Of a stretch of DNA of 64,000 nucleotides, positions 8,889 through 16,873 are shown piece by piece. Under the pieces are notes generated by a model. It ran no database searches. It was not told the DNA's origin and saw only the letters and a program-made list of their open reading frames with translations. The DNA is taken from assembly GCA_946186205.1 (NCBI GenBank), contig CAMHMH010000001.1, positions 310,001 through 374,000 of the forward strand. The letters are read 5' to 3'. The translations under genes and the position numbers were made by a program. Position 1 is the first letter of the stretch; the number at the start of each line of letters is the position of its first letter. Origin of the DNA: an uncultured Fretibacterium sp. GTDB lineage: Bacteria > Synergistota > Synergistia > Synergistales > Aminobacteriaceae.

Positions 8889-9332
8889 TTAACCGTCAAG
8901 ATTCGTTTTTATCCTTGCTGTCATTTCTGCGTAATCGTCCTGTGATAAATTCGTTCTGCCGGGATTCATAGCAAACACTCCGCCCCATTCGAACCCGTCT
9001 TTGTATTTCGGCACAAGATGAACATGCAAATGACAGCCCGTATCACCGTAAGCGCCGTAATTAATTTTGTCGGGACTAAATGCCGCGTGGATGGCTTTTG
9101 CGGCTCTGCTTACATCGGAGAAGAAAGCGTTGCGATCATCATCACTTAGATCAACAATTTCGCTCACATGATCTTTATACGCAACTATGCAGCGTCCGGG
9201 GTGACTCTGTTCCTTGAAGAGAATCAAGGAGCTTACACTGAGGTCACAGATATATATTCCGAACTGCTCTAAAAGCTCGGAACGTTCTTCGCGCATACAA
9301 TACGCACAATTTTTGTCTTTCATCAGGCTCAT
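8889..9332 (-). CDS. HIT family protein
   Basis: A 147-residue histidine-triad protein with the HLHVHLVPKY active-site motif (His-x-His-x-His) and an N-terminal CAYC pair that is often zinc-binding in this family. HIT proteins hydrolyse nucleotide-phosphoramidates, dinucleoside polyphosphates or AMP conjugates; the exact substrate cannot be read from sequence. It is transcribed leftward ahead of uxaC and divergent from the pectinase gene. A functional link to uronate catabolism is not evident; it may simply be a neighbour. Confidence 0.88.
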   Translation of the reverse strand: MSLMKDKNCAYCMREERSELLEQFGIYICDLSVSSLILFKEQSHPGRCIVAYKDHVSEIVDLSDDDRNAFFSDVSRAAKAIHAAFSPDKINYGAYGDTGCHLHVHLVPKYKDGFEWGGVFAMNPGRTNLSQDDYAEMTARIKTNLDG

Positions 9333-9378
9333 TGCCTTTCGTGTGGGGTTTTAAGATTATAGCATAAGTAAAATTCTT

Positions 9379-9408
9379 TTGACTCGGATTCGTTCGCTTC
9401 AGTATAAT
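9379..9408 (+). promoter_or_regulatory. Sigma-70-type promoter of the GH28 gene
   Basis: TTGACT (9379-9384) and TATAAT (9403-9408) separated by 18 bases, 42 bases upstream of the pectinase ATG. This is one of the closest matches to consensus in the window. Another TATAAT on the opposite strand (9356-9361) could be the -10 of the divergent HIT-uxaC transcript. Confidence 0.72.
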
Positions 9409-9449
9409 AATCAGCATCCATCATTAAAATTTTATGGAGGTGTAGAAGC

Positions 9450-11546
9450 ATGAGAAAATTTTTCTCGCTGTTTATTGTTGTGTGCATTTGTTCGTGTGCA
9501 CTCGCAGCTTTTGCCGCCGATGATTATTGGAACGATGATATTTACAGTTCCATTGAGAAGGTCGTGAAAGCTAATACGCCCGTTTTCCCTGACGTTGATT
9601 TCAAGATCACTGACGCAAAATATTCCGCGTTCGTCTCAGACATGGAGGAAGAGTATTTTGTCAGTGACGGCAAAGAAGGCCACATCAGGAAGACTCAGAC
9701 CGTCAAGGACTACACGCAGGCAATACAGACCGCCATCAACGACGCAAGCAAATCAGGAGGCGGCAGAGTCGTAATCCCGGCACAGCCCGGAGCTTCACGC
9801 GAAAATCCTACTGTCTATTACACCGGCTCAATCGAAATCAAGAGCAACGTCAACCTTCACTTGGAAGAAGGAACAGAGCTTCGTTTTGTCCGCAACATTT
9901 CAAACAAGTATTATCCTATGGTGCTGACAAGTTTCGAGGGCAATGACACCTACAATTACGCCTCACCCATTCGCGCATTCCACGCAAAGAATATCGCACT
10001 GACAGGAAAAGGTACTCTTAACCCTCAGGCTGATCCGTATAACTGGCTGGCATGGAAGAGAGGCTCATTCGGATTCGAGAATCAAGCTAAGGTTGTTGAT
10101 GTGCTTGTCAAAGAATGGAGCGACAAAGCATATCCCGTTGAACGCCGCCTGCTTAATGACGGAGTCACGCCTCTGCCCGAAAAAATTCCGACAATGGCTG
10201 TGAACTGGGACAATATCGAGGAAGTAACTTACGTTGACACCCCCAAAGATGTAACGCCTTTGCGATCACTGTTAAGGCCGTGCGCCGTTGAGCCTTACGC
10301 CTGTGAAAATATCCTGATCGAGGGTATACGCATAATCAACTCGCCAATGTGGGAAGTTCACCCGCTGAGATGCAGAAATGTTTTAGTGCGAGGACTCGAA
10401 ATTGATTCGCACGGAAGCAACAATGACGGCGTAAACCCTGAGTCGACTCATTACGTGATAATCGAGAACTGCTCATTCAGCACCGGCGATGACTGCATAG
10501 CGATAAAATCCGGCAAAAACCGCGACGGTTACAACCGCGGCAAAGTCGGCGGAGAATCATGCGGCAACATCATCATCAGGAACTGCGTATTTGCTGACGG
10601 CCACGGCGGAGTCACTTGCGGCTCTGAATGCACGGGCGGCATAAGCAATGTCTTTGCTCACGACAATCATTTCGACAGCATGGAGCTTCAGCAGGTCTTG
10701 CGCTTCAAGACAAACTCCTACAGGGGCGGCCTCATCGAAAACATTTACTTCAGGGACAATACGGTGGCAAAATGCTCAAACGCTCTCATGTACGGCGAAA
10801 CTCAATATACATTGGGCTCTGCGCAGGACAAAGAAGGCGACCTCGGACCCTATACCCCGCAGCTTAAAGGCGTATACATGTCTAACATTACAGCAGGAGC
10901 ACCTGACAGCCCGGTCAACGCAAAGAACGCTATCTTGTGGAAAGCATACGAGCGCGCGCCGATGACGGACATCAAAGTCAAAGATGTTACTGTTTACGGA
11001 GTCCAGAATGCTATCAGCCTGTCGAACGTGAAAAACTTTGAGCTTCATAACGTCAAAATCAGCCTCGTGTCAAACACGCCTGAGCTTGTTACCTACAACA
11101 CCGACGCAATCGAAATTTCTGACGTGAAACTCTCCGCAAACGGCAGGGAATATGATCTTGCGGAAGGCTCAAAGCTCATCATGCCGGAAGATTTCGACAA
11201 GAATAAAGCTGTCCTGATAACAGGCACGATTACTACAGCTGATACGAACTTCGCAGAGGGTAAAGCATCCGTCAACGCATTCCTCGACAGGGGAACACTT
11301 GAGCCGGGCAATAAAGCTCCTGTGATTACTCCTTACCACGCAGAGATCAAGAAGGCAGCAGACGGAAAATATTCATTCAGCGTCAATGTGACTCTGACGG
11401 ACAAGCCTGACTATCAATATGCTTACAGGCCAGCCACAGAAGCCGACAACATGAACCCCGGCAATCACATAATATCAATCGTCGCGACCGGACAGCCGTA
11501 CGATCAAAACACGTGGAACTACAACGTAATCTGCAAAGCTGACTAA
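9450..11546 (+). CDS. Secreted glycoside hydrolase family 28 protein (polygalacturonase-like)
   Basis: A 698-residue exported parallel beta-helix enzyme. A signal peptide (MRKFFSLFIVVCICSCALAAFAA) is followed by the GH28 fold. The catalytic motifs are present in order: NND with Asp326, GDD with Asp347 and Asp348, GHG with His385, and R-F-K with Arg418 and Lys420. GH28 enzymes cleave alpha-1,4 galacturonosyl bonds of pectin by inversion, either endo or exo. The C-terminal ~130 residues after the helix are not recognised. GGAGGTG precedes the ATG by about 8 bases. It supplies galacturonate for the adjacent TRAP transporter and UxaC-UxaB-UxaA-KdgK-Eda route. Exo versus endo mode and exact substrate (poly-, oligo- or rhamnogalacturonan) cannot be told. 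Confidence 0.9.
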   Translation: MRKFFSLFIVVCICSCALAAFAADDYWNDDIYSSIEKVVKANTPVFPDVDFKITDAKYSAFVSDMEEEYFVSDGKEGHIRKTQTVKDYTQAIQTAINDASKSGGGRVVIPAQPGASRENPTVYYTGSIEIKSNVNLHLEEGTELRFVRNISNKYYPMVLTSFEGNDTYNYASPIRAFHAKNIALTGKGTLNPQADPYNWLAWKRGSFGFENQAKVVDVLVKEWSDKAYPVERRLLNDGVTPLPEKIPTMAVNWDNIEEVTYVDTPKDVTPLRSLLRPCAVEPYACENILIEGIRIINSPMWEVHPLRCRNVLVRGLEIDSHGSNNDGVNPESTHYVIIENCSFSTGDDCIAIKSGKNRDGYNRGKVGGESCGNIIIRNCVFADGHGGVTCGSECTGGISNVFAHDNHFDSMELQQVLRFKTNSYRGGLIENIYFRDNTVAKCSNALMYGETQYTLGSAQDKEGDLGPYTPQLKGVYMSNITAGAPDSPVNAKNAILWKAYERAPMTDIKVKDVTVYGVQNAISLSNVKNFELHNVKISLVSNTPELVTYNTDAIEISDVKLSANGREYDLAEGSKLIMPEDFDKNKAVLITGTITTADTNFAEGKASVNAFLDRGTLEPGNKAPVITPYHAEIKKAADGKYSFSVNVTLTDKPDYQYAYRPATEADNMNPGNHIISIVATGQPYDQNTWNYNVICKAD

Positions 11547-11573
11547 TTCACGCATTAAGACTCCTGCCCAGCG

Positions 11574-11615
11574 AACGGGTATGTTTCGTAATGAAGCTGC
11601 CCGTTTTATTTGTTC
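11574..11615 (+). terminator. Possible terminator after the GH28 gene
   Basis: AACGGG (11574-11579) pairs with CCCGTT (11600-11605) across a 20-base loop, followed by TTATTTGTTCTCTTT. The stem is short and the loop large, so this is a weak candidate. Confidence 0.4.
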
Positions 11616-11827
11616 TCTTTGACAGCCACATGCGTTTATAGCTGTATATTGAGTAATTTACCTGTTACTTCTGAGATTATCATTTCCTGAGTCATCATAT
11701 TCAGAAAGCGAGTCAGAAATTAAAATGTAAACCAATTTTTATCCTTCTGGTATACAATAGGGCAAATGAATCTCAAAGTCATATATTCCGGCCATGCCGC
11801 AAGAAATTTCACCGAGTACAGCAGCAA

Positions 11828-12070
11828 TCATATATTAGGTTCGCTTCCTGCTGCTGAAAGTTCCGCGCTGTAATTCTCACCTTCTTTAGCTCCGGGAAAT
11901 TTTCCTTCAATGCTTCAAGTTATTGGTGTGCTTCCTGAAAGTTTAGGAGCGATTGCTTTCACTGTTAGCTGTAATGTTTTCTCCGTAATCCCTGCTCCGT
12001 TTTCTGCTTTCACTTTCACATTGAATACTTCGTAAACTGATAGCTTGCCGGAAATTTTTCTCTTCTCATA
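11828..12070 (-). pseudogene. Relic of an Ig-like (He_PIG type) surface-protein repeat
   Basis: Read leftwards from about 12070, one frame gives KISGKLSVYEVFNVKVKAEN, then GAGITEKTLQLTVKAIAPKL, SGSTPIT, a stop, and SIEGKFPGAKEGENYSAEL. This matches line by line the Ig-like repeats in the LRR protein at 50871-57017 (for example RISGKPTVAGTFSVEFTVKN and TLGLTVKGIAPTLSGS). There is at least one internal stop and no start, so it is a fragment of a lost surface protein. The rest of the 11547-12254 interval holds no other gene that I can support apart from the short fragment at 12111. Confidence 0.72.
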
Positions 12071-12110
12071 GTCAGACTGAAGGAGAACGCGAAATTCACA
12101 GTTCCTCTAG

Positions 12111-12224
12111 ATAAAACGCCGATGGCTGGAAGAAAGCAAAAAGGAACTTGGTGCTAAGCTGCCGGAGAAGGGAATGACACCTCTTGAATCGATGCGAACA
12201 GCTCGTGTGATTGCGCTATACTAG
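12111..12224 (+). pseudogene. Unidentified C-terminal coding fragment
   Basis: Between in-frame stops at 12108 and 12222 is a 37-codon stretch reading IKRRWLEESKKELGAK then LPEKGMTPLESMRTARVIALY. It has coding-like composition but no start of its own or ribosome binding site. It looks like the tail of a lost gene. I do not recognise the family. Confidence 0.35.
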
Positions 12225-12254
12225 CGTGAATTAAACAGCATACGGAGACAGGAA

Positions 12255-13778
12255 ATGCACAGCCATCAGGACAAGACGCTATCAATGTTCACGGAGACAA
12301 CAAGCCAGCAGCTATTCACGCACCTCTACGAAGCGTGCAACATATTGCGCGGGCCGGTGAATCAGGACGAGTACAAGAGCTACGTAATCCCGATATTGTT
12401 CTTCAAGCGGGTATCAGACGTTTACGACGAGGAAACACAAAGCCTTCTTGATTTGACGGGGGACAAAGAATTTGCCGCGCTCCCTGAGAATCACAGGTTC
12501 AGAATCCCGGACGGCTGCCACTGGGATGACCTTCGGAACGTTACGACAGACATCGGGAAGTCAATCGCAGCGGCCATGACAGAAATCGAGCGGGAGAATC
12601 CCGAAACGTTACGCGGAATCTTCAGCAGCTTTGATGACGCGAAATGGACAGACAAAACCAAGCTCACAGACTCACGCCTGAAGGACTTAATCGAGCACAT
12701 GTCAAAAATCAAAGTCGGCAACAAAAATTACTCGTCTGATGTAATGGGCGACAGTTACGAGTACTTAATCAAGAAATTCGCAGACCTCTCAAAGCGCAAC
12801 GCCGGAGAATTTTATACCCCTCGCGAAATCGTGAAGCTGTTAATCATGCTGTTGTCCCCTCAAGAAAATGAGACTGTCTACGATCCCGCCTGCGGCACCG
12901 GGGGAATGCTCATCGAGGCAATTCACCACATCAGGAACATAACATCAGCATACGGGAAAATCTACGGCCAAGAAAACAATCTCGCAACGTCATCAATCGC
13001 AAGAATGAATCTCTTTCTTCACGGAGCGAACGACTTCCACATAACGCAGGGTGATACGCTCCGTAATCCGCAATTCTTTGAGGGAGCGAGGCTTCAGACG
13101 TTTGACTGTGTTGTGGCAAATCCTCCTTTCGCGTTAAGGAACTGGGGAGCGGAGATATTCAGCACGGATATTTACGGCCGTAATCTTTGGGGCTGTCCGT
13201 CAGAGTCGAACGGCGATTTTGCGTGGCTTCAGCACATGGCCGCGTCAATGAGTCCCGTGAAAGGAAGGTGCGCTGTGATTCTCCCTCAAGGAGTCCTCTT
13301 CAGGGGAGGCAGGGACGGCGAAATACGGCGGAATCTCGTAGAGTCGGGCAAACTTGAGTGTATCATCTCGCTTGCGGGCGGAGTGTTTTATTCTACGGGC
13401 GTTTCAGCGTGCGTAATCTTCCTGCGAAACACAAAGGCCGAATCCCATCATGGCCGGGTCTGCATGATTGACGCTTCCGGGATATTCACGCCTCAAAGAG
13501 CGCAGAACATCATGACAGAAGATGACGTGAAGAAAGTATTTTCCCTCTACGAAAATTATCGCGATGTCCCGGAGCTTTGCAGGATTGTCCCGTTCTCAGA
13601 AATACGCGGGAAAAATTATACCCTCGCCGTGAATAACTATGTCGCAAAAGTAGAGGAAGCCTCATTAATGCCCGATGAGATTCGCCGGAATTACTTTGAC
13701 GCTTTCGACTCGGCCATGTCAGCAGAAAACGTGATGAAAGAATTGCTGACGGAAGGAGGATATTTGCATGAGGATTAG
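12255..13778 (+). CDS. hsdM: Type I restriction-modification methyltransferase subunit (first HsdM)
   Basis: A 507-residue N6-adenine DNA methyltransferase subunit. It has the HsdM N-terminal helical region (FKRVSDVYDEE), motif I DPACGTGG (from Asp210, S-adenosylmethionine binding) and the catalytic NPPF motif (from Asn289). With HsdS it forms the site-specific methylase protecting host DNA. It overlaps the second hsdM gene by 11 bases. An ACAGGAAATG start context provides a weak ribosome binding site. Two intact and divergent hsdM genes in one locus is uncommon; most type I systems have one. Confidence 0.93.
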   Translation: MHSHQDKTLSMFTETTSQQLFTHLYEACNILRGPVNQDEYKSYVIPILFFKRVSDVYDEETQSLLDLTGDKEFAALPENHRFRIPDGCHWDDLRNVTTDIGKSIAAAMTEIERENPETLRGIFSSFDDAKWTDKTKLTDSRLKDLIEHMSKIKVGNKNYSSDVMGDSYEYLIKKFADLSKRNAGEFYTPREIVKLLIMLLSPQENETVYDPACGTGGMLIEAIHHIRNITSAYGKIYGQENNLATSSIARMNLFLHGANDFHITQGDTLRNPQFFEGARLQTFDCVVANPPFALRNWGAEIFSTDIYGRNLWGCPSESNGDFAWLQHMAASMSPVKGRCAVILPQGVLFRGGRDGEIRRNLVESGKLECIISLAGGVFYSTGVSACVIFLRNTKAESHHGRVCMIDASGIFTPQRAQNIMTEDDVKKVFSLYENYRDVPELCRIVPFSEIRGKNYTLAVNNYVAKVEEASLMPDEIRRNYFDAFDSAMSAENVMKELLTEGGYLHED

Positions 13779-15246
13779 CCTTGAGGAGCTAGAGTCATAC
13801 CTGTGGCAGTCGGCGGTGTTGCTGCGGACTCACGTTGACGCGGGATCGTACAAGCAATACATTTTCCCGCTGCTGTTCTTCAAGCGAATGTGCGATGTAT
13901 GGGACGAGGAGAACGAGTCAGCAGTCGCGATTTACGGTGAAGAAGGAAAAACTTTCAGCGAGACTCACAAGTTCCGAATCCCTGACGGCCATCACTGGAA
14001 CGATGTCAGGAATGTTGCGTCAGACGTAGGCCGGGCAATCTCAGACTCATTCCGCGAAATCGAGAAGGCCAATGACGACAAATTACGCGGTATTTTCGGC
14101 GGGGGAACATGGACGAACAAGAACCGACTCCCCGACAGACTCCTGAAAGACCTGCTCGAACACTTCAGCACATTGACGTTATCATTAGCGAACTGCCCGG
14201 AGAACGAACTCGGACAAGGTTATGAATATCTCGTGAGGAAATTTGCGGACGACAGCGGCCACACAGCGCAGGAATTTTACACAAACCGCACTGTAGTGCA
14301 TCTCATGACCGAAATACTAGACCCGCAAGAGCAGGAGTCAATTTACGATCCGACATGCGGGAGCGCGGGTATGCTGATCTCGGCTGTTGTGTACTTGCGT
14401 GAACATGGCCGGCAATGGCTAAACGCGAGACTCTATGGGCAGGAGGTCAATACGCTCACTTCTGCAATCGGGAGAATGAATATGTTCCTTCACGGCATAG
14501 ATGATTTCCACATCGTGAATGATGACACGTTAGCGCGTCCGGCGTTCATTGAGGACGGAAGCCTTCAGCGTTTCGACATAGTATTAGCGAATCCGCCTTA
14601 CTCAATCAATCAATGGAACCGCAAAGCCTTTGAGACGGACAAATACGGGCGCAACATTTTCGGAGTCCCTCCTCAGGGAAGAGCCGATTACGCATTCATT
14701 CAGCACATCATAGCGAGCCTCAAGCCTGACACAGGACGGTGCGCGATTCTTCTGCCTCACGGTGTATTGTTCCGGGCGGAAGAGTCATCAATCCGCGAAA
14801 ATCTTGTGTTAAGCGACAAGATAGAGTACATAATCGGACTCGCTCCCAATTTATTTTACAATTCGCCGATGGAGTCATGTGTCATGATTTGCCGAATGAA
14901 AAAGCCCCCTGAGCATGTCAGGCGAATCTTGTTCGTGAACGCTGTGAATGAAGTCTCACGCCGTAACGCACAGAGCTGGCTTGATGACTCGCACATTCAG
15001 AGGATATTCGGAGCGTGCGCGGGATATGTGAATGAGGAAGGATTCTCGCGGGCTGTGAGTCTTGACGAGATTGCCGGAAATAATTACTCGCTGAACATTG
15101 CGCTTTACGTGAGGGAACCCAGCGAGGGCGGGAATGATTCGGGCTTTAGCGCGTGTGAATATTGCGGTGAATGGCTAATTGCGTCCGAAAGTCTGAGGTG
15201 TGATTATGGGAGAATGAACGCGATACTTGACGGAATGAGGGTGTAA
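13768..15246 (+). CDS. hsdM: Type I restriction-modification methyltransferase subunit (second HsdM)
   Basis: A 492-residue HsdM paralogue of the preceding protein with a complete motif I (DPTCGSAG from Asp194) and NPPY (from Asn275). It shares the N-terminal LLFFKRMCDVWDEE region and the KFRIPDGHHWNDVRN region with its neighbour but is clearly diverged. GGAGG lies a few bases before its ATG inside the end of the first hsdM. It ends four bases before the hsdS start. A heterodimeric M1M2 methylase is a reasonable inference; alternatively each could pair separately with HsdS. Confidence 0.93.
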   Translation: MRISLEELESYLWQSAVLLRTHVDAGSYKQYIFPLLFFKRMCDVWDEENESAVAIYGEEGKTFSETHKFRIPDGHHWNDVRNVASDVGRAISDSFREIEKANDDKLRGIFGGGTWTNKNRLPDRLLKDLLEHFSTLTLSLANCPENELGQGYEYLVRKFADDSGHTAQEFYTNRTVVHLMTEILDPQEQESIYDPTCGSAGMLISAVVYLREHGRQWLNARLYGQEVNTLTSAIGRMNMFLHGIDDFHIVNDDTLARPAFIEDGSLQRFDIVLANPPYSINQWNRKAFETDKYGRNIFGVPPQGRADYAFIQHIIASLKPDTGRCAILLPHGVLFRAEESSIRENLVLSDKIEYIIGLAPNLFYNSPMESCVMICRMKKPPEHVRRILFVNAVNEVSRRNAQSWLDDSHIQRIFGACAGYVNEEGFSRAVSLDEIAGNNYSLNIALYVREPSEGGNDSGFSACEYCGEWLIASESLRCDYGRMNAILDGMRV

Positions 15247-15249
15247 CAT

Positions 15250-16359
15250 TTGGCGCGGGTAAGGCTTGGTGAAGTTGCGACAGAACGCAGAGAGACTCAC
15301 AAAGGCAGCAAGAGCGGTTATCCTGTTGTCGGGCTTGAACATCTTATCCCTGAGAATGTCAATTTGTCGATGTGGGACGAGTCCGGCGTTAATACGTTCA
15401 CGAAAATGTTTCACAAGGGAGATGTGCTTTTCGGTCGCCGCCGGGCGTATCTGAAGAAGGCTGTAATTGCACCGTTTGACGGGATATGTTCGGGGGACAT
15501 TACGGTGATAGTGTCGAGGCCTGAATATATATTGCCTGAGCTTTTGCCGTTCGTGATTCAGAATGAGGCGTTTTTTGATTACGCTGTAGGAAAGTCTGCA
15601 GGGTCTCTTTCACCTCGTGTGAAGTGGGAATATCTGCGTGAGTATGAATTTGACCTTCCCGCGATGGACGAACAGAGGAAGCTGGCGCGGGTTCTTTGGG
15701 CGGTGAATGACACAATAGAGGCGTACAAGAGGCTGATGACTGCGACAGAAGATCTTGTGCGTGGTCAGTTCGTGGAGATGTACGATAGCGGGCAATATCC
15801 CTATATGATGTTGAGTGATTTATCGGAGCAATGGCTTAAAGGGCAGCCCTTCAAGAAAGATGATATGACTGAAGACGGAAAAATACCCTGCATTCATTAC
15901 GGCGAGTTGTTTACGAAATATGGCCCGATTATAGAAAATGTACTCTCAAAGACGAACAGAAATATGATACGAGCGTCAAAGAAAGGTGATATTCTTTTTC
16001 CTGCTTCAGATGTTACTACTACCGGGCTTACAAGGTGTTCTGCTTTAATGTCTGATGGAGTCTTGTTAGGCGGCGACATAATAATTCTGCGTTTGAAGTC
16101 TGGATTTTGTCCTGAATATGTGAGTGAGGCTATATGCTGTCAAAGAAGGCAACTATTGAGTCGGATAACGGGTTCTCTGATACGTCATCTTTCAGCGAAT
16201 GCCCTAAAGACTGTGAAAATTCCGATTCCGCCGTTAGACCTTCAGCAACAATTCGCCGATTTCGTGCATCAGGCCGACAAATCAAAATCCTCACTGCAAA
16301 AAGCCCTCATAGTTGCAAGAAACATCAGCCGGAAAATAATCTCAGAAAACTTAGGGTGA
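15250..16359 (+). CDS. hsdS: Type I restriction specificity subunit HsdS
   Basis: A 369-residue specificity subunit with two target-recognition domains, each followed by a conserved helical spacer: LPAMDEQRKLARVLWAVND (residues about 137-155) and IPPLDLQQQFADFVHQADK near the C-terminus. It determines the bipartite DNA sequence recognised by both the methylase and nuclease complexes. The start is a TTG at 15250, three bases after the hsdM stop. The first domain starts almost at residue 1 (RLGEVATERRE). The recognition sequence cannot be predicted from this reading. Confidence 0.92.
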   Translation: MARVRLGEVATERRETHKGSKSGYPVVGLEHLIPENVNLSMWDESGVNTFTKMFHKGDVLFGRRRAYLKKAVIAPFDGICSGDITVIVSRPEYILPELLPFVIQNEAFFDYAVGKSAGSLSPRVKWEYLREYEFDLPAMDEQRKLARVLWAVNDTIEAYKRLMTATEDLVRGQFVEMYDSGQYPYMMLSDLSEQWLKGQPFKKDDMTEDGKIPCIHYGELFTKYGPIIENVLSKTNRNMIRASKKGDILFPASDVTTTGLTRCSALMSDGVLLGGDIIILRLKSGFCPEYVSEAICCQRRQLLSRITGSLIRHLSANALKTVKIPIPPLDLQQQFADFVHQADKSKSSLQKALIVARNISRKIISENLG

Positions 16360-16368
16360 AATCTGCTG

Positions 16369-16374
16369 TATAAT
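16369..16374 (+). promoter_or_regulatory. Candidate internal -10 element after hsdS
   Basis: A perfect TATAAT lies 46 bases before the first small ORF. No good -35 is visible at 17-18 bases upstream (sequence there is AAAACT-like). It could give separate transcription of the small genes and hsdR from the methylase genes. Confidence 0.3.
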
Positions 16375-16419
16375 GCGTGTCAAGGGGATATATTTCAAGA
16401 GGGGGAGAGGTCAGCTGAT

Positions 16420-16587
16420 ATGATAAAAGAACTGATTAAATCATTGATTGATGGTGTATTGGATTCATCGAAGGGAAACTCAGATGAGCATGTTAAGGTT
16501 ACGCAAAACGCTGTCGGAAAAGCCATAACTCAAATAGGAGTACAGAACAATTACGACAAAGAAAGGAGGAGTAAACGTGAGCGATAA
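16420..16587 (+). CDS. Small protein with TQIG/QNNY motif (55 residues)
   Basis: An ORF of 55 codons beginning ATG at 16420 after a GGGGGAGAGG stretch. The N-terminal half is a helix-like KELIKSLIDGVLDSSK; the C-terminal half reads VKVTQNAVGKAITQIGVQNN followed by YDKERRSKRER. The block (I/V)KV-x-QNA ... TQIG-x-QNNY is repeated in the next gene, so the two are related in this part. It overlaps the next start by 11 bases and its last codons contain the AGGAGG ribosome binding site of that gene. Function is unknown; I would expect a partner of the restriction complex or a defence-associated adaptor, as inference only. Confidence 0.6.
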   Translation: MIKELIKSLIDGVLDSSKGNSDEHVKVTQNAVGKAITQIGVQNNYDKERRSKRER

Positions 16588-16873
16588 TATAAAAGTCGAA
16601 CAGAATGCAACACTCGGAGCGAACACGACACAAATAGGCCAGCAGAATAATTATAACGGCATAACGGTGTCAGAGGCTTTAGATTTGGTGCGTACAGTAT
16701 CTGAAGCACAATATCTCAAGATGAAGCCTGAATTGCTTGAAGCACTCAAAGATAAGTTTGATAGTGAATTTGAAAAAAGGTTTGAAGAGGAATTCGCAAA
16801 GCATGTTGCTACAGATGAGGAATTCCAAGAGATGCTTGACGAACTTTATGGAACTTCAAATAATGTTCAATGA
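16577..16873 (+). CDS. Small protein with TQIG/QNNY motif (98 residues)
   Basis: A 98-residue protein starting GTG at 16577 with AGGAGG upstream. The N-terminus carries IKVEQNATLGANTTQIGQQN followed by NYNGITVSEALDLV, sharing its motif with the preceding 55-residue product; the rest is strongly acidic and helical (FEKRFEEEFAKHVATDEEF). Short proteins with an asparagine-rich TQIG/QNNY-like N-terminal motif occur as N-terminal parts of some defence and signalling proteins, but I cannot name a family. Its last 11 bases overlap the hsdR start, so hsdR translation is probably coupled to it. Confidence 0.72.
   Translation: MSDNIKVEQNATLGANTTQIGQQNNYNGITVSEALDLVRTVSEAQYLKMKPELLEALKDKFDSEFEKRFEEEFAKHVATDEEFQEMLDELYGTSNNVQ

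Noticed and set aside
12491-13119. Minus-strand frames inside hsdM and other genes
   Set aside because: These are long antisense frames produced by codon composition, with no start signals or family resemblance.
16737-16862. Longer hsdR start at 16737
   Set aside because: The added 42 residues are a shadow of the 98-residue gene in another frame and do not look like HsdR N-termini.
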